From Anaeramoeba flamelloides (lineage: Eukaryota > Metamonada > Anaeramoebidae), in assembly GCA_027625915.1 (NCBI GenBank), contig JANTQA010000010.1:1922001-1986000 (forward strand): a DNA stretch of 64,000 nucleotides. The letters are read 5' to 3'. Below are positions 10,256 through 20,345 of the stretch, one piece after another (within the stretch, counting starts at the first letter, position 1; each line of letters begins with the position of its first letter). The notes beneath the pieces are model-generated. The model was given only the letters and a program-made list of their open reading frames with translations. It made no database searches and was not told the origin of the DNA. Made by a program: the position numbers and the translations under genes.

Positions 10256-11514
10256 AAAAAAATAATTGACATATATTTAAATTAGGGAAAGTCCTCCATC
10301 TTGTGTTTTTTTTTTAAAAAAATTTCTGTTTTTTGATTGTTGTTTTTTTTTTTGGAGATAGATCGTAAATCACATTTGTTTATTTTTTTTTTTTAATTTG
10401 ATATTAGCTACTCATAAATAAAGATGAAAGAAATACGATTTATGGGAGTAGTAATTTTTAAAAAGAATATTAAACATTGTGGCGATCTTGAAAAAAATTT
10501 TTTTTCATTTTTTTTGTTCTTAATTTTTTTTTTTTATTATGTATCCATTTGCCATAAATAAGAAGCCCCATTCAAATTAAATCAAAGAAGTCAATCTTTT
10601 TTTATTTACTGTAAATTGTATAGTTCAGATTAATCAATGAAAAAAAAAAATTGTTTTTATTTTTATTTCTATATATTTTTTTTTATTTTTTAGTTTGTCC
10701 TTTTTTTTATTTATTTCTTTTATTTTATCGTATATAAAGATGAAGAAGAAAAAATTATTATAAGGCCCATTTCACTCAAAGAGGCCCGCAAAAATGAAAA
10801 ATTCACCTTTTTTTTGAATCAGCTAACATATAATTGTTTTGAAATAAGAGCAATAATATACTTCATATTAGAGTTGAGATTCATAATAGAAATACCTCAA
10901 CAAACCATACGTTTGAAAAAAAAAAAATGTTAGGGTTGAGTCATTATGGTGAAAATTTTTTTTCTAAATGATAAAAAACTTTTTAGTTATTTTTATGAAG
11001 ACCTAACACCAATCAAAAACCAACCAACCTATGATGTACGATCGATCTCCAAAAATCAATAACCAAAGATGAGGACATTTTTAGAAAAAAGTGCCAAAGA
11101 GCGACACTCAATTCACAATTAGAATGTTTGTGAATTACGATTTTGAAAACAACTTTGTCAGTTTTGAAGTGTAGCTCTTTGGCGCTTTTTGAGATCTCGG
11201 TGATTTTTTTTTTCTTTTTTTTTTTCATTTTTCAAACATTTTATTTTTATCTTCAAGAATGTTACCTAATCCTTACTTGGTCAAATTTAGATGCTTATAA
11301 AATAACCACAAATCAGACTAAATCGAATTAAATTGATTGCAAAATTCAAAAAAGCAATTTGTTTTAAATTAAAGAAATTTAACCATTTGGAAATAGAAAA
11401 GATGAATTTTTTTTTAAATTTTGATTTTTTGAAATTGAGAACTCTTTCAAACTTATTTTTCTTCGTTGAATTTTTTGACAAAGAGATCTAATGGAATTTT
11501 TTTTTTGTTATTTG
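10256..11514. other. AT-rich intergenic DNA
   Basis: No gene is supported. Opposed short frames at 11013-11331 are mirror shadows around poly-A/T runs. The segment 11089-11190 holds an inverted repeat of AAAAGTGCCAAAGAGC and GCTCTTTGGCGCTTTTT type with arms of about 20 bp, a possible small fold-back. Confidence 0.5.
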
Positions 11515-12050
11515 AATTTTTTCAACCAAAAGAAGTTTTATTTCATAATACCCTTTTTGGTATCGGAAAACCGCTTGAGTATGGTAAATATTTATGGTAA
11601 ATGACTCGATCCTTAATTATTAATTTTTTTTGCCCTTTCATTGGGGCCTCTCGTGCAAAATTTCTCAATTTCTTTAGGAAAATAAAATTGTTGGCAATAT
11701 GTTTTTTTATTGGTAAATATTTTCATTTAAGGCAAAAATACAAATCCACAATTTTTTGTGTGTTAATTTGGAGTCTCAAATGTATTTTTTTTTTTTTTTC
11801 AAATTAGCGTTTTTTTAAAAAATAAAAAAGAAAATAAAAGGAAAATTTAAAGAAAAAAACAAAAGGAAAAAATGAAAAATGAAAAAATGAAAAGAAATAA
11901 ATTAAAACAAAATAATGACAACTTCGTAAAAATGGTCTGATTTAAAATTTAAAAATTTATTTGGGAAATGAATTAAACTCATAGAATATGTTCAATTTCT
12001 TCAATCAAACTTGCCCTTTTGACTGAAAAAGATTTTACTATAGGAAGATA
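11515..12050. repeat. Dispersed repeat paired with 56445-56825
   Basis: From about 11625 the sequence CCTTTCATTGGGGCCTCTCG, then AAAATTTCTCAATTTCTTT, recurs at 56450 as CCTTTCATCGGAACGTCTCG with the same continuation. Similarity runs on through TAATTTGGAGT and the CTCATAGAATATGTTC / CTCCTAGAATTTGTTC segment for about 400 bp. An inverted fragment of the 9.3-10.2 kb family lies directly before it (11515-11605). No protein frame is shared. It is probably a decayed non-autonomous transposon. Confidence 0.7.
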
Positions 12051-12944
12051 CATGAAGAAATAAAGTGGATAAAATTGTGGTGGTTTTTATTTACATTTAC
12101 TCTAAATCTGTCTTGAAATGTTAACCTTGTAATGGTTGAGATTTATCGAGTATAGTTACTTTGTAAGGAATTTTATTTTTACAATCTTCATAATTTATTG
12201 GAGGATGTTAAAAAAAAAAAAAAACGTTCAATTAGATTCTTAAATGAAAAAATAATTGTAAAACTTCAAAAAACTGATTATTTTTCAATGGGTTACAAGT
12301 TTTTAGATAACTTTTTCTTTTTATTTAAAAACTTAACATTTGAAAAAAATTTGTCTTTTGTTAATTCTAAAATTTATTTTTGTTTTATTTCTTCTCTTGA
12401 GTGAAATAGGAAGTTATTTTTCACTTAAAAACAAATCAATTAATTTTTTTTTTGATTTAAAAAAAAATTGGCTGTAATGACTTAACGTAATTGTGATAAA
12501 ATATTAAAGTTAGATAAGAAAACTTAATTAATTTTTTTTCAAATAAGAAAAAGAATTCCAAAATTAAGTTCTTACCAGCATTTGACTTAATAAATTTATT
12601 TAAATAGTTAGTATATATTTTTTCTAGAATTTTTATTTTTTTCAAAAAAATAAATTAGGATATCTTTTGAGTAAAATTTGTTCGGTGTTAATATCAATTA
12701 CCAAAATTTATATTAAAAAAAATTATCAAAAAAAAAAATAAAAGAAAAGAAATTAGTTTTTCCGATTATTATTTATTTATCCTTACTTTTATTTAATTAA
12801 TTATTTTATTAAATACCAGTTAAATATTCATCTTAATTATAAACTATATTTTTTCATTGTTTATTTTCTGTATTTAATCTTAAAAAGCTCAATCGAATTT
12901 TTAAAAATAAAAATAAAAGTTTATGTATTAAAAAAAAAACTAAA
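12051..12944. other. AT-rich intergenic DNA
   Basis: I see no supported gene or repeat. Open frames at 12198-12404 and 12457-12645 are made of A/T homopolymer codons and lack recognisable motifs. Confidence 0.5.
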
Positions 12945-13276
12945 ATTTAAAATGCATTCCAACTAATTGATAATCCAAATTTATATGAATTAGTTTCTAA
13001 AGGTTTTGACAAGTTCATCTTACCAATAACACCAACAGTCGTTTGATTAAAAATACCAGTTGTAAGTGACCACGAAGCCATGGCGTCCATATCAATATTA
13101 AGTTTTAATGAAGTCTTTGTTTTTTGAGAAAGATTTATATTTGTACCTTTTTAATAAGTATAATAATAATATTGATAAGTAAAAAAAAAATATAATAATT
13201 TGAGAAAAAGATATTAAAACCTTGTTTTCGAATATTTAAAACAAAAAACATAGAATTGAATTTATTTGTTATTATC

Positions 13277-13392
13277 CACCATCAAGGCAATGGTAAACAT
13301 TTAGCACATACAATAAATATGAAACAAACAAAAATTATTTCATAAAATTTATACAAGATGTGCGAAATGTTTATAACCTTGTGGCGAAATAA
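13277..13392. repeat. Small fold-back element
   Basis: CCATCAAGG..GTAAACATTTAGCACAT is mirrored about 55 bp on by ATGTGCGAAATGTTTATAACC then TTGTGG. It sits inside the putative 1.9-kb intron of the porin-like gene. It is probably a short MITE; no other copy was noticed in the window. Confidence 0.55.
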
Positions 13393-14710
13393 CCTTTTAG
13401 AGGTTTACAATATAATAATTTTACATATTTCAAATGATGTTTTAAAAAAGTTTTAAGTGTGTAAAATTCATCAAAACATTTAAGATAACAAGTATGAAAT
13501 ATACCAACTATTTCTTTTAAAGACCACTCCACTTTTAAGGAGAATTGGATTTTATTTTAATTGTTTCAAAGTTGAATCAAATTTTGAAAAGGAAATTTTT
13601 AATTTAAACATCATATTTTTAAAAGTTTAGGTTACCCTTTGTTGGAATGGTTTATTTTAGGAAAAAATAATGATTGCGATCGAATTACTTGAAGGATTTT
13701 TTTTGTTTGGACTTTAGTGAATTGAATTACCCCGTTTTTATACAAACATCCAATGCTTAGCAATAATATTAGAATTTCCTTTGGTATTTGAAATTTCAAT
13801 TAAATCCAAAGTTATTTGGATTAGTCTAGATCAAATATGATTTTGAGGAAAAAAATATTTTTTATGACAAAAAAACAATTTAAATTCGCCAATTGATCTT
13901 GAGGTCTAATAATATTTTGTGATTCAGAGATTGAAATACAATACCTAAATCAATAAAAATGGTTTAAAAGAATGCCAATTAAAGGAAAATCAAAATATTG
14001 CAAATTTTACGATTTTTAAGGATTTAAAGGAAAAAATTTAATGATCCAAAAAATTTAATGAATTTTCAAACAAAACAAGGCAAATTTAAAATCGGTTTTT
14101 TTTTTATATTGAACCAAGGTCTTATTCAAATTATTTTCTAATAAATTGCCACACTTGAAGGAAACTATATGGAGATTTGAAAATAATTTGGATAGAACTG
14201 GCAATAAATAAATTGATTTTCGAATCATTTCAAGGAAAAATTTGAATTTGTTTAGCAGAAAAATGATTTTTTACTCTTTCAAATTTTCGAAAAAAAAAGC
14301 CGAACTTTTAAATTTTTAGCAAGATATTTCCCAACATACTTTTAAGTCAATAGGATTGTTGAAAGTAACGAAAGTAATAATATCAGACCATAAAATATAA
14401 ATAGCCCTTAATCCAAGTAAATTTCTTTTGTCAAATATCAATATTTTTGGAAATTAATGATCAGATTATTAAATCACATTACAACAAATATATATGAAAT
14501 CAATAAAATTGTATTGAAATTTCAAACAATTTCATCAAAAATTTTTAGAGTATGGAATTTCAATAAAATTATAATTAAATTTTATTTGATCAATTTTGAT
14601 GTAATTTAAAATAAATATTCCTTAAAGGGGGAATTAAAGTATTTAAATCAGTATGGGTGTACCGACATTTTTTATTGTTTGCTTTTGAAGAATTTTTTTT
14701 TTGTATAAAA
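13393..14710. other. Putative intron or intergenic DNA in the porin-like locus
   Basis: It is A/T-rich and without coding signal. If the two minus-strand porin blocks belong to one transcript, this stretch lies in their intron (up to 15034). Confidence 0.4.
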
Positions 14711-15010
14711 GGCCACAAAAGCAAAGAGGTTCAGTAATTATTGTACTGAAGTTATGATTGGTTTCGAATTCCAAGTACTAATTTGGACCACAAAACGTTA
14801 AAAAAAAAGAAAAGGAAGAAGAAATTGATAAAAGAAAAAAACTATTCTCAATGATAAAAATTATATGTTAACTTGGTAAAAAGAATTCTGTTCATTAATT
14901 CTTTTACAGGTGTTGGAAGAATCTGATAATTTTTTTTTTTATTTAACTTCCGATAGTTCCAATTTAAAGTAGCAAGTGATGATCTTGCTTTATTTTTTTT
15001 TTCAACAAAA
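14711..15010 (+). pseudogene. Inverted, decayed second copy of the porin-like exon
   Basis: Bases 14711-14787 match the reverse complement of about 15309-15235 with roughly nine in ten bases identical and encode the same peptide start FSNYCTEVMIG on the plus strand. Similarity then weakens but continues: a Lys/Glu-rich stretch, GTGTTGGAAGAAT versus GATGTTGGTATTGAAGAA, then CAATTTAAAGTAGCAAGTG versus CAAATTTCAACAAGTG. Several in-frame stops are present. The two copies converge at about 15020, making a tail-to-tail inverted duplication. Confidence 0.6.
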
Positions 15011-15360
15011 TTTTTTTAATTTTTTTTTATTTTAGTACCTTTATGTCCAACACTTGTTGAAATTTGAACCCTCTCTCGAAGACCAAATTGTTTTTTGAAT
15101 GGATTTGTCTTCATTACATATATTTCTTCAATACCAACATCAGCGACCAGTTTTTTTTAATATTTTTTAACAGACACTGTGTTTCCAAATCTTCCTTAGT
15201 GTCCTCCTTTTCTTCGGTTTTAAGTGTTTGAATCCCAATTAGAAATTGGGATTCCAAACCAATCATAACTTCAGTACAATAATTACTGAACCTCTTTGCC
15301 TTTGTGGCCTTGACCATTAGCCACAAATTCTCCCAAAATTGAAAGGATAAACGGAAAAAA

Positions 15361-16440
15361 ATGGTTGGTCTGGGGTTACTTTCTTTAAATACTTTAATTT
15401 GTCCTTTAAAAATACCTCAAAATTCAATGAAAATTCATAACAAAATAATAATTTTCATGAAAATTTCAATACAATTATCACTATAATTCTTGAAAAACAT
15501 CGATTGTTTTATTATTACACTTTCAAACAATTCAAGTACAATCGGAGAGAATTATATAAATCAAAGCTCTTAATAAATCCTTTTAATCATTGTGTAAAAA
15601 AGTTGAAATGTTTCTTAATGGTAAAGATTACTTTTCATTTTCAAAAATGTTAAAAATTATAAAAATGTATCATTTTTATCCAAAATGGTTATTCAGTTTT
15701 TCTGATTAAAAAATTTAAAGATTTTCATTTTTTTACATTGTATTTTTATGATTTGTTTTTTTGTTTGGAATTGGAATAATAGTGTAATAGACATTTGACT
15801 TAATTTTTGGTCTTTTTAGTTTGTTTTTGTGTTTTTTTTTTTTTGTTATTTTAACAACAAAAAAATATTTAAACAGAAAAAAAGGGTACCTAAAATCCCA
15901 AATAACATAAATAAATAGAAAAATCATATATTAAAATAAATTTGTGTATTTCAAGAAATAAAAATTTAGGAAAAAATGGTATTTAAAAGATCTTTGAATG
16001 ATTTTATCAATAAACTTTTTTGATTACTACATTTATATTAATATCTTGATCTTTTTTTCTTTGTTCCTATTTTTTTCCCTATTTTTGGTAGATATTTCTC
16101 TCTTCTCACACAAAACAATCAAAAAATAAATATCTCGTTTGAAATTTCAATATATTTTCATTTTTTTTGTTTATTTTTCTTTCTTTTTTATTTGATTCCT
16201 TAAATTTTCAATAAAAAATTTCATTCACATTTCCAGGTAACTTCCATCAACCGTTTCAATGATTATTCATTAGATTTAATTCAAAAATTCAATAGATTTT
16301 GAATCAAATTTCATTTTATTTCAGAAAAGTTTACTTCAAAAATAGCCTCAAATTCATATCATTTTTGTTCTCATTTGATATTATTAGTATTTAAACCATT
16401 TTTTTTTTTGAATTAGCTTTATTGAAAAAAAAAAATAAAA
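15361..16440. other. AT-rich intergenic DNA
   Basis: No gene, RNA or repeat is supported here. The minus frame 15733-15927 is an A/T-run peptide without motif. Confidence 0.5.
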
Positions 16441-16668
16441 TATTTCTTTTTAGGGAATGTCCTTCATATAAAAATGATAGTTTAATATTGAAAAAAAAAA
16501 TAAAAGAAATAAATCTCAATGAACTAATTGTAAACCAACACAGTTTTGAATTAATTTTATTAATTAATAACCGTGGAATCTATGTTTTTACTATTAATTT
16601 TTTGACAGGGAATTTAAGTAAAAGAGAATCTAGAGTGTAATTTACACTTCTTCAATAATAATAATGAT
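16441..16668 (+). mobile_element. LINE 3'-end remnant, second copy
   Basis: An open frame (16422-16640) contains FRECPSYKNDSLILKKKI then EINLNELI, the region that follows the terminal zinc knuckle in many LINE ORF2 proteins (H-x4-CP-x-Y-x3-R type). It matches 1745-1955 base for base in long runs and ends with the same sequence, AGAGTGTAATTTACACTTC followed by TTCAATAATAATAATGA. The element is strongly 5'-truncated, as is usual for LINE insertions. The last coding residues are intact through a TAA. The palindrome AGTGTAATTTACACT lies over and after the stop codon. Confidence 0.7.
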
Positions 16669-17367
16669 TTTTTTTTAATCATCAATATCTGTTATTGATT
16701 TCCAATTTAAATAATTCATAAAACTTCAATTGTAATGAATCAAACATTTTATTTACCCAATGTTAAAGTGATTAGAAATAAACTATAAGCTATATACAAA
16801 AAAATCTGGCAAATTATTTTAAAACATCGATATTAAACCCAATTCTAAAAACTATATGAATATCCACAATTATTATTTATCATTCATTGAATCTTGATGT
16901 TAATTAAACTTGTTTGTTTGCATGAGGCATTAACTTGATAAAAGATATGAAAGAACCAGATCTCAATTTTCTAGAATTTTCTCAAAGGTGAAAATTGGCT
17001 TTTATTTGTTTCTTTTTGATCATTAATATTGTTTTTTCCAAAGAGGTTTAAGCTAGACAAAGTTTCTTAGAGAATAGGGCTGATTAAAAGTAGTAGTTTT
17101 TTATGTTAAAAAATCGTTTGGATCATTTTCATATCGTCCAATTTTTATTGGAAATTTCCTGTGTTTTCTTATCTCCAAAAAAAGTGTTTAATTTTTTTTT
17201 TTCATTTTTTTGGGAATATTTTAATGAATATATTTTGATAATGGCTCTTTTCAAAATAACTTAATATACATATAATTTTGGATAAAGAAAGGGCTTTATA
17301 ACTAATAAAGTCAAATTACAATAAAATACATTAAAACAATAAATAGTTTTTTATTTTTATTTTTATT
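16669..17367. other. AT-rich intergenic DNA
   Basis: Nothing recognisable was seen: no open frame, hairpin or repeat copy. Confidence 0.5.
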
Positions 17368-17997
17368 TTGCAAAATTTGAGATTAAAATTAAAATTCAAT
17401 TTTTTATTATTTCGATGGAATCAAAAAACAAAAAGAAAAAAGAAAAATCAAAAAATTATTTCAATTAAACTTGTTGTTGTTGTTGAAAAAGGACCGAAAC
17501 AATTAAGAAATAGACCTGAAATAATTATGATAGATTTTCATCCGGGTTATTTTGATTTAAAGAAAATATTTTAAAATTGTAGATGGAAGAACTATTATGC
17601 GGTAAACACCAATTCACGCCATCTTTTTTTTTAATGTTTTTAAATCAGAAATATATAATGAAACTGTTGAAATTGAAAATAAATTCTTATACGTTCTTGA
17701 ACATAATTTTTTATTAATCTTTTGATTTTATTTATTTTTACATTATTTATTCTAATTTTCTCAATTTTTATTAGAGCTACTTTATTGAACCAGAAGATGA
17801 GAAGTTAAAATTTCAAAATACCTTTTTTAATAATGAAAAAAAAAAAAAAAAAAAAAGATTTGTAATCCAGGAATTGGGATTGATTACAACCCCTTACCAA
17901 AATACACATTAACATTAGGTAAAGTGGGTTGGTTTTACAAAAGTCCAAAAATTCAAAATGAATATATAATTTCTAGTTTTATTTTCTTTTAAGAAAA
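17368..17997 (+). pseudogene. Unrecognised multi-exon gene, apparently decayed
   Basis: Several short plus-strand stretches look like coding sequence and not chance A/T frames. They are IISIKLVVVVEKGPKQL with RPEIIMIDFHPGYFDLKK (17450-17570), KIVDGRTIM (about 17574-17600, shifted frame), EIYNETVEIENKFLYVLEH (17650-17705), SYFIEPEDEKLKFQNT (17774-17821) and GIDYNPLPKYTLTLGKVGWF then YKSPK (17877-17955). Possible introns exist: GTAAACACC to TTAAATCAG, an acceptor TTTTTATTAG before SYFIEP, and TCCAG before the last block. No consistent set of splices keeps one frame throughout, so I favour a pseudogene. I do not recognise the family. Confidence 0.4.
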
Positions 17998-18171
17998 AAT
18001 TTTTTTAAATAGTTTATTTCAAGTCTGGAAATCTTTTAATAGTTTTATTAATTAATAAAAAGTTTTCACTTTTTTTAAAATAACATTAAAAATGTTTTTA
18101 CCATTGTGAAAAAAATTTGGTACAATAAAAAAAATTGGGTCAGTCAAAAATTTGTTTTCGTTTTTTAAATA

Positions 18172-18869
18172 AACTATTTTTCAATCAAAGGGGCCCAGTT
18201 GTAATGAGTTAAATACATGTGTTTAAAGGGTTTGTATAGATATTAGAAGAAAAATTTTATTTTGGAAATTTTCAAAATTGAAATCATTTTTTCACATTTT
18301 TGCACATTTTTTTTTTTTTCGATTTTTTTTTAAAACGTCATTCAGTTGCATAAATTTTTTTTTATTGCAAGATCAATAGTCACTTGGTAAAAATGTGTTA
18401 TTCTAAGGTTATTGAAACCATGGAAATGATTATTGAGAAATCATATTGATTTCTATTGGAATTCTATTCGATCTTTGATCTTGATATTTGTTTAATAAAT
18501 GTGAAAATTTTCACTTCATTTTCATCTCCTTTTTCAAATAGAGACCACAAATACCAACCCACTTCCTTTGGGGACTTGATTTGTAAAAGAAAAGTATGAA
18601 AAATGAAGTGAAAAATGTTTCCTATTTACTATTCAAATACCAGTAAAAGTTCAAAACGAACATCGTTGTTTTTCTCAATAGGGCCTAAGAATTTGAGTTT
18701 TGAAATTTTTAAGAAAATTTATCGATTAATTAGTTATCTTTCAGACATACATCAATAATTCTTTGATGTGTATTATTCTCTTTATTTCTTATTTGTTCTT
18801 CAAGGGTCAATTATATAAAATAATTGACATTTGAAAAAAATGTTGGGCCCCTTTGACAGAAACAGAGTT
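18172..18869. mobile_element. Non-autonomous TIR transposon, copy A (about 700 bp)
   Basis: Ends are inverted repeats: AACTATTTTTCAATCAAAGG then GGCCCA on the left, and TGGGCCCCTTTGAC then AGAAACAGAGTT on the right. TA flanks both sides (18170-18171 and 18870-18871). A second copy at 23783-24497 aligns along its whole length at roughly 90 percent by eye. It has no open frame. TA duplication suggests a Tc1/mariner-type transposase in trans. The pairing of two full-length copies within 6 kb defines the ends well. Confidence 0.85.
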
Positions 18870-19008
18870 TAGTAAATATTAGCAAAATGATTTTTGATCA
18901 AAGTAAAATTTTTTTTAATGTTCTAAATTTTTTTCAAAATGGTTACTTATTTTTCCTTTTTTTTTTTTTTTCTTTTATTTGTTTTTTGAGTTTGTTATAT
19001 TTGGTTAA

Positions 19009-19942
19009 GGGACTAGTCTATATTAATTTTTTTTTTTTGACCAATAACTAAATAAGGAATCCTTATCTTGAAATATGATTAGAATTGAAAATAGACAGGT
19101 TTTTTCAATGTTAGAACTTTTATTTCTTGTTTTTTTAAAATTTTACAATTCTGTCAAAAAAAGTGACTTTTAAAAAATTTTTTTTGAAAAAATATCTTGA
19201 ATGGATGAGAATTTTTTGATTAATTTTGGATTTAATTATTTTCTCAAAAATAATATTTATTCTCATTTTTAAAAACTAAAAAATAATTTAAAACTAGTAA
19301 ATATTTTCTCTTTCACTTCTGTTCATCCAACATGACTCTATAAAGAACTCAATTTGTTTTATCAATAATTACTTTTTAAAAAAATAGTTCTTATTCTTTT
19401 CTTTGATTTTTTTTGACTCTGGTAAAAACTTTTGGGATGATAATTTGGGAACCCTTAAAAAAACTTCAAATTCAACAAAAACAAAAGAGTGTAAACTCAA
19501 AAAGTAGATTCATGAAAAAAAAGAATGGTACAAGAAAAGAAAGAAAATCTTTTATTAAGAGTAAAGCATATATTGTATATTTTTTTTTGAATCAAACTGT
19601 TTTTTCATGCAAATCCAAAAAAACCTTTTCAGGTTTATTTTTCAAACTATTTTTTGTACGCCTTCCACAAACATAACAAGGTTTTTCTTTCTTGCTCATA
19701 TTTTTTTTTATTTTTTGTATTTTTGTGAAAAGTTGAAAAAAAGCAACTTTCAAAAAAGTGAAAAAAAGAAAAAATTTTTTATTTCTATAAAAACAATAAC
19801 TAAATTTAATGAATGTCATTTAGCAAGATTTCATTACTATAATAAGAAGTTTTTCACTTTGATTTCAAATCTAAGTAATTGGCAAAAAAAATTCTAAATC
19901 TCTATTAAATTTACTTAAAAAAATTTAATATAGACTAGTCCC
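19009..19942. mobile_element. PiggyBac-like element, TTAA-flanked, 934 bp
   Basis: TTAA at 19005-19008 and 19943-19946 brackets terminal inverted repeats GGGACTAGTCTATATTAA and TTAATATAGACTAGTCCC. TTAA target duplication is the signature of piggyBac transposons. Inside, on the minus strand (about 19592-19700), MSKKEKPCYVCGRRTKN then LDLHEKTV could be the worn Cys-rich C-terminal domain of a piggyBac transposase (C-x2-C followed by K, C and H positions), but only one of the expected Cys pairs is present. No catalytic core is seen, so the copy is an internally deleted, non-autonomous form. A still shorter relative lies at 47581-47753. Confidence 0.75.
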
Positions 19943-20179
19943 TTAACAAATTTCGATATTTCTCATCCAAATCTGTATAGTTATTCTGAAGTTTCTCATA
20001 TTGGTTCTCAAGATTTATTTTACAAAGTGTTTCCTTCTTTGTAAGAACTTTCAAATCATAAATTTAAATGATTGAATACTCTTCTTTTGGTGTGAACTTT
20101 TTGATGTTTGTATTGAAATATTTTTAGTTTACTGGCAACTCTAAATGCAAGGAATTTTGAAAAAAAGAGAACGAGATGT

Positions 20180-20345
20180 GATTTTATACACTTAAATTTC
20201 AAAGGCGTGTATGAGGCAAAAACAAAACAAGTTTTAGAATGGTTATAGTTTTTTTCAAAAAAGGGAAAATAGGCCTGAATTTTATCTTTGGTGCTTTTTA
20301 TGCGAGAAATAAAAGGTTGAAGGGTGCGCTTAGATTCGAAGAAGA
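20180..20345 (-). other. Possible C-terminal continuation of the VDAC gene
   Basis: Directly after the VDAC frame closes, another minus frame reads SKRTLQPFISRIKSTKDK and AYFPFFEKNYNHSKTC. Base composition resembles the gene rather than the flanks. VDAC needs two or three more strands here. I could not find a donor/acceptor pair that joins the frames (a short intron from GTTTGC to TTTCCAG leaves the wrong phase), so the link is a guess. No C-terminal beta-signal is visible. Confidence 0.25.

Larger units (their letters stand above)
12945..15360 (-). pseudogene. Porin/Tom40-type beta-barrel gene pieces (C-terminal exons), probably broken
   Basis: Two coding-like blocks are visible on the minus strand. 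The upstream block (about 15360 to 15035) reads RFSNYCTEVMIGLESQF and then, in another frame, VADVGIEEIYVMKTNPF followed by FGLRERVQISTSVGHKG. A poly-A run of eight bases separates the two frames. The downstream block (about 13147 to 12945) reads TNINLSQKTKTSLKLNID, MDAMASWSLTTGIFNQ and ends SYKFGLSISWNAF then a stop. Alternating hydrophobic residues and a terminal K-F-G-L-x-I beta-signal fit the Porin_3 superfamily (Tom40 or VDAC). The Tom40 C-terminus (strands ending in x-G-x-G-L-x-I) is the closer fit by eye. The splice HKG|TN is plausible: acceptor AAAAAG near 13148, donor GTACTA near 15036, intron about 1.9 kb. I found no N-terminal exon. With the frame break and missing start it is either a pseudogene or a gene whose 5' part I cannot see. 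Confidence 0.45.
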
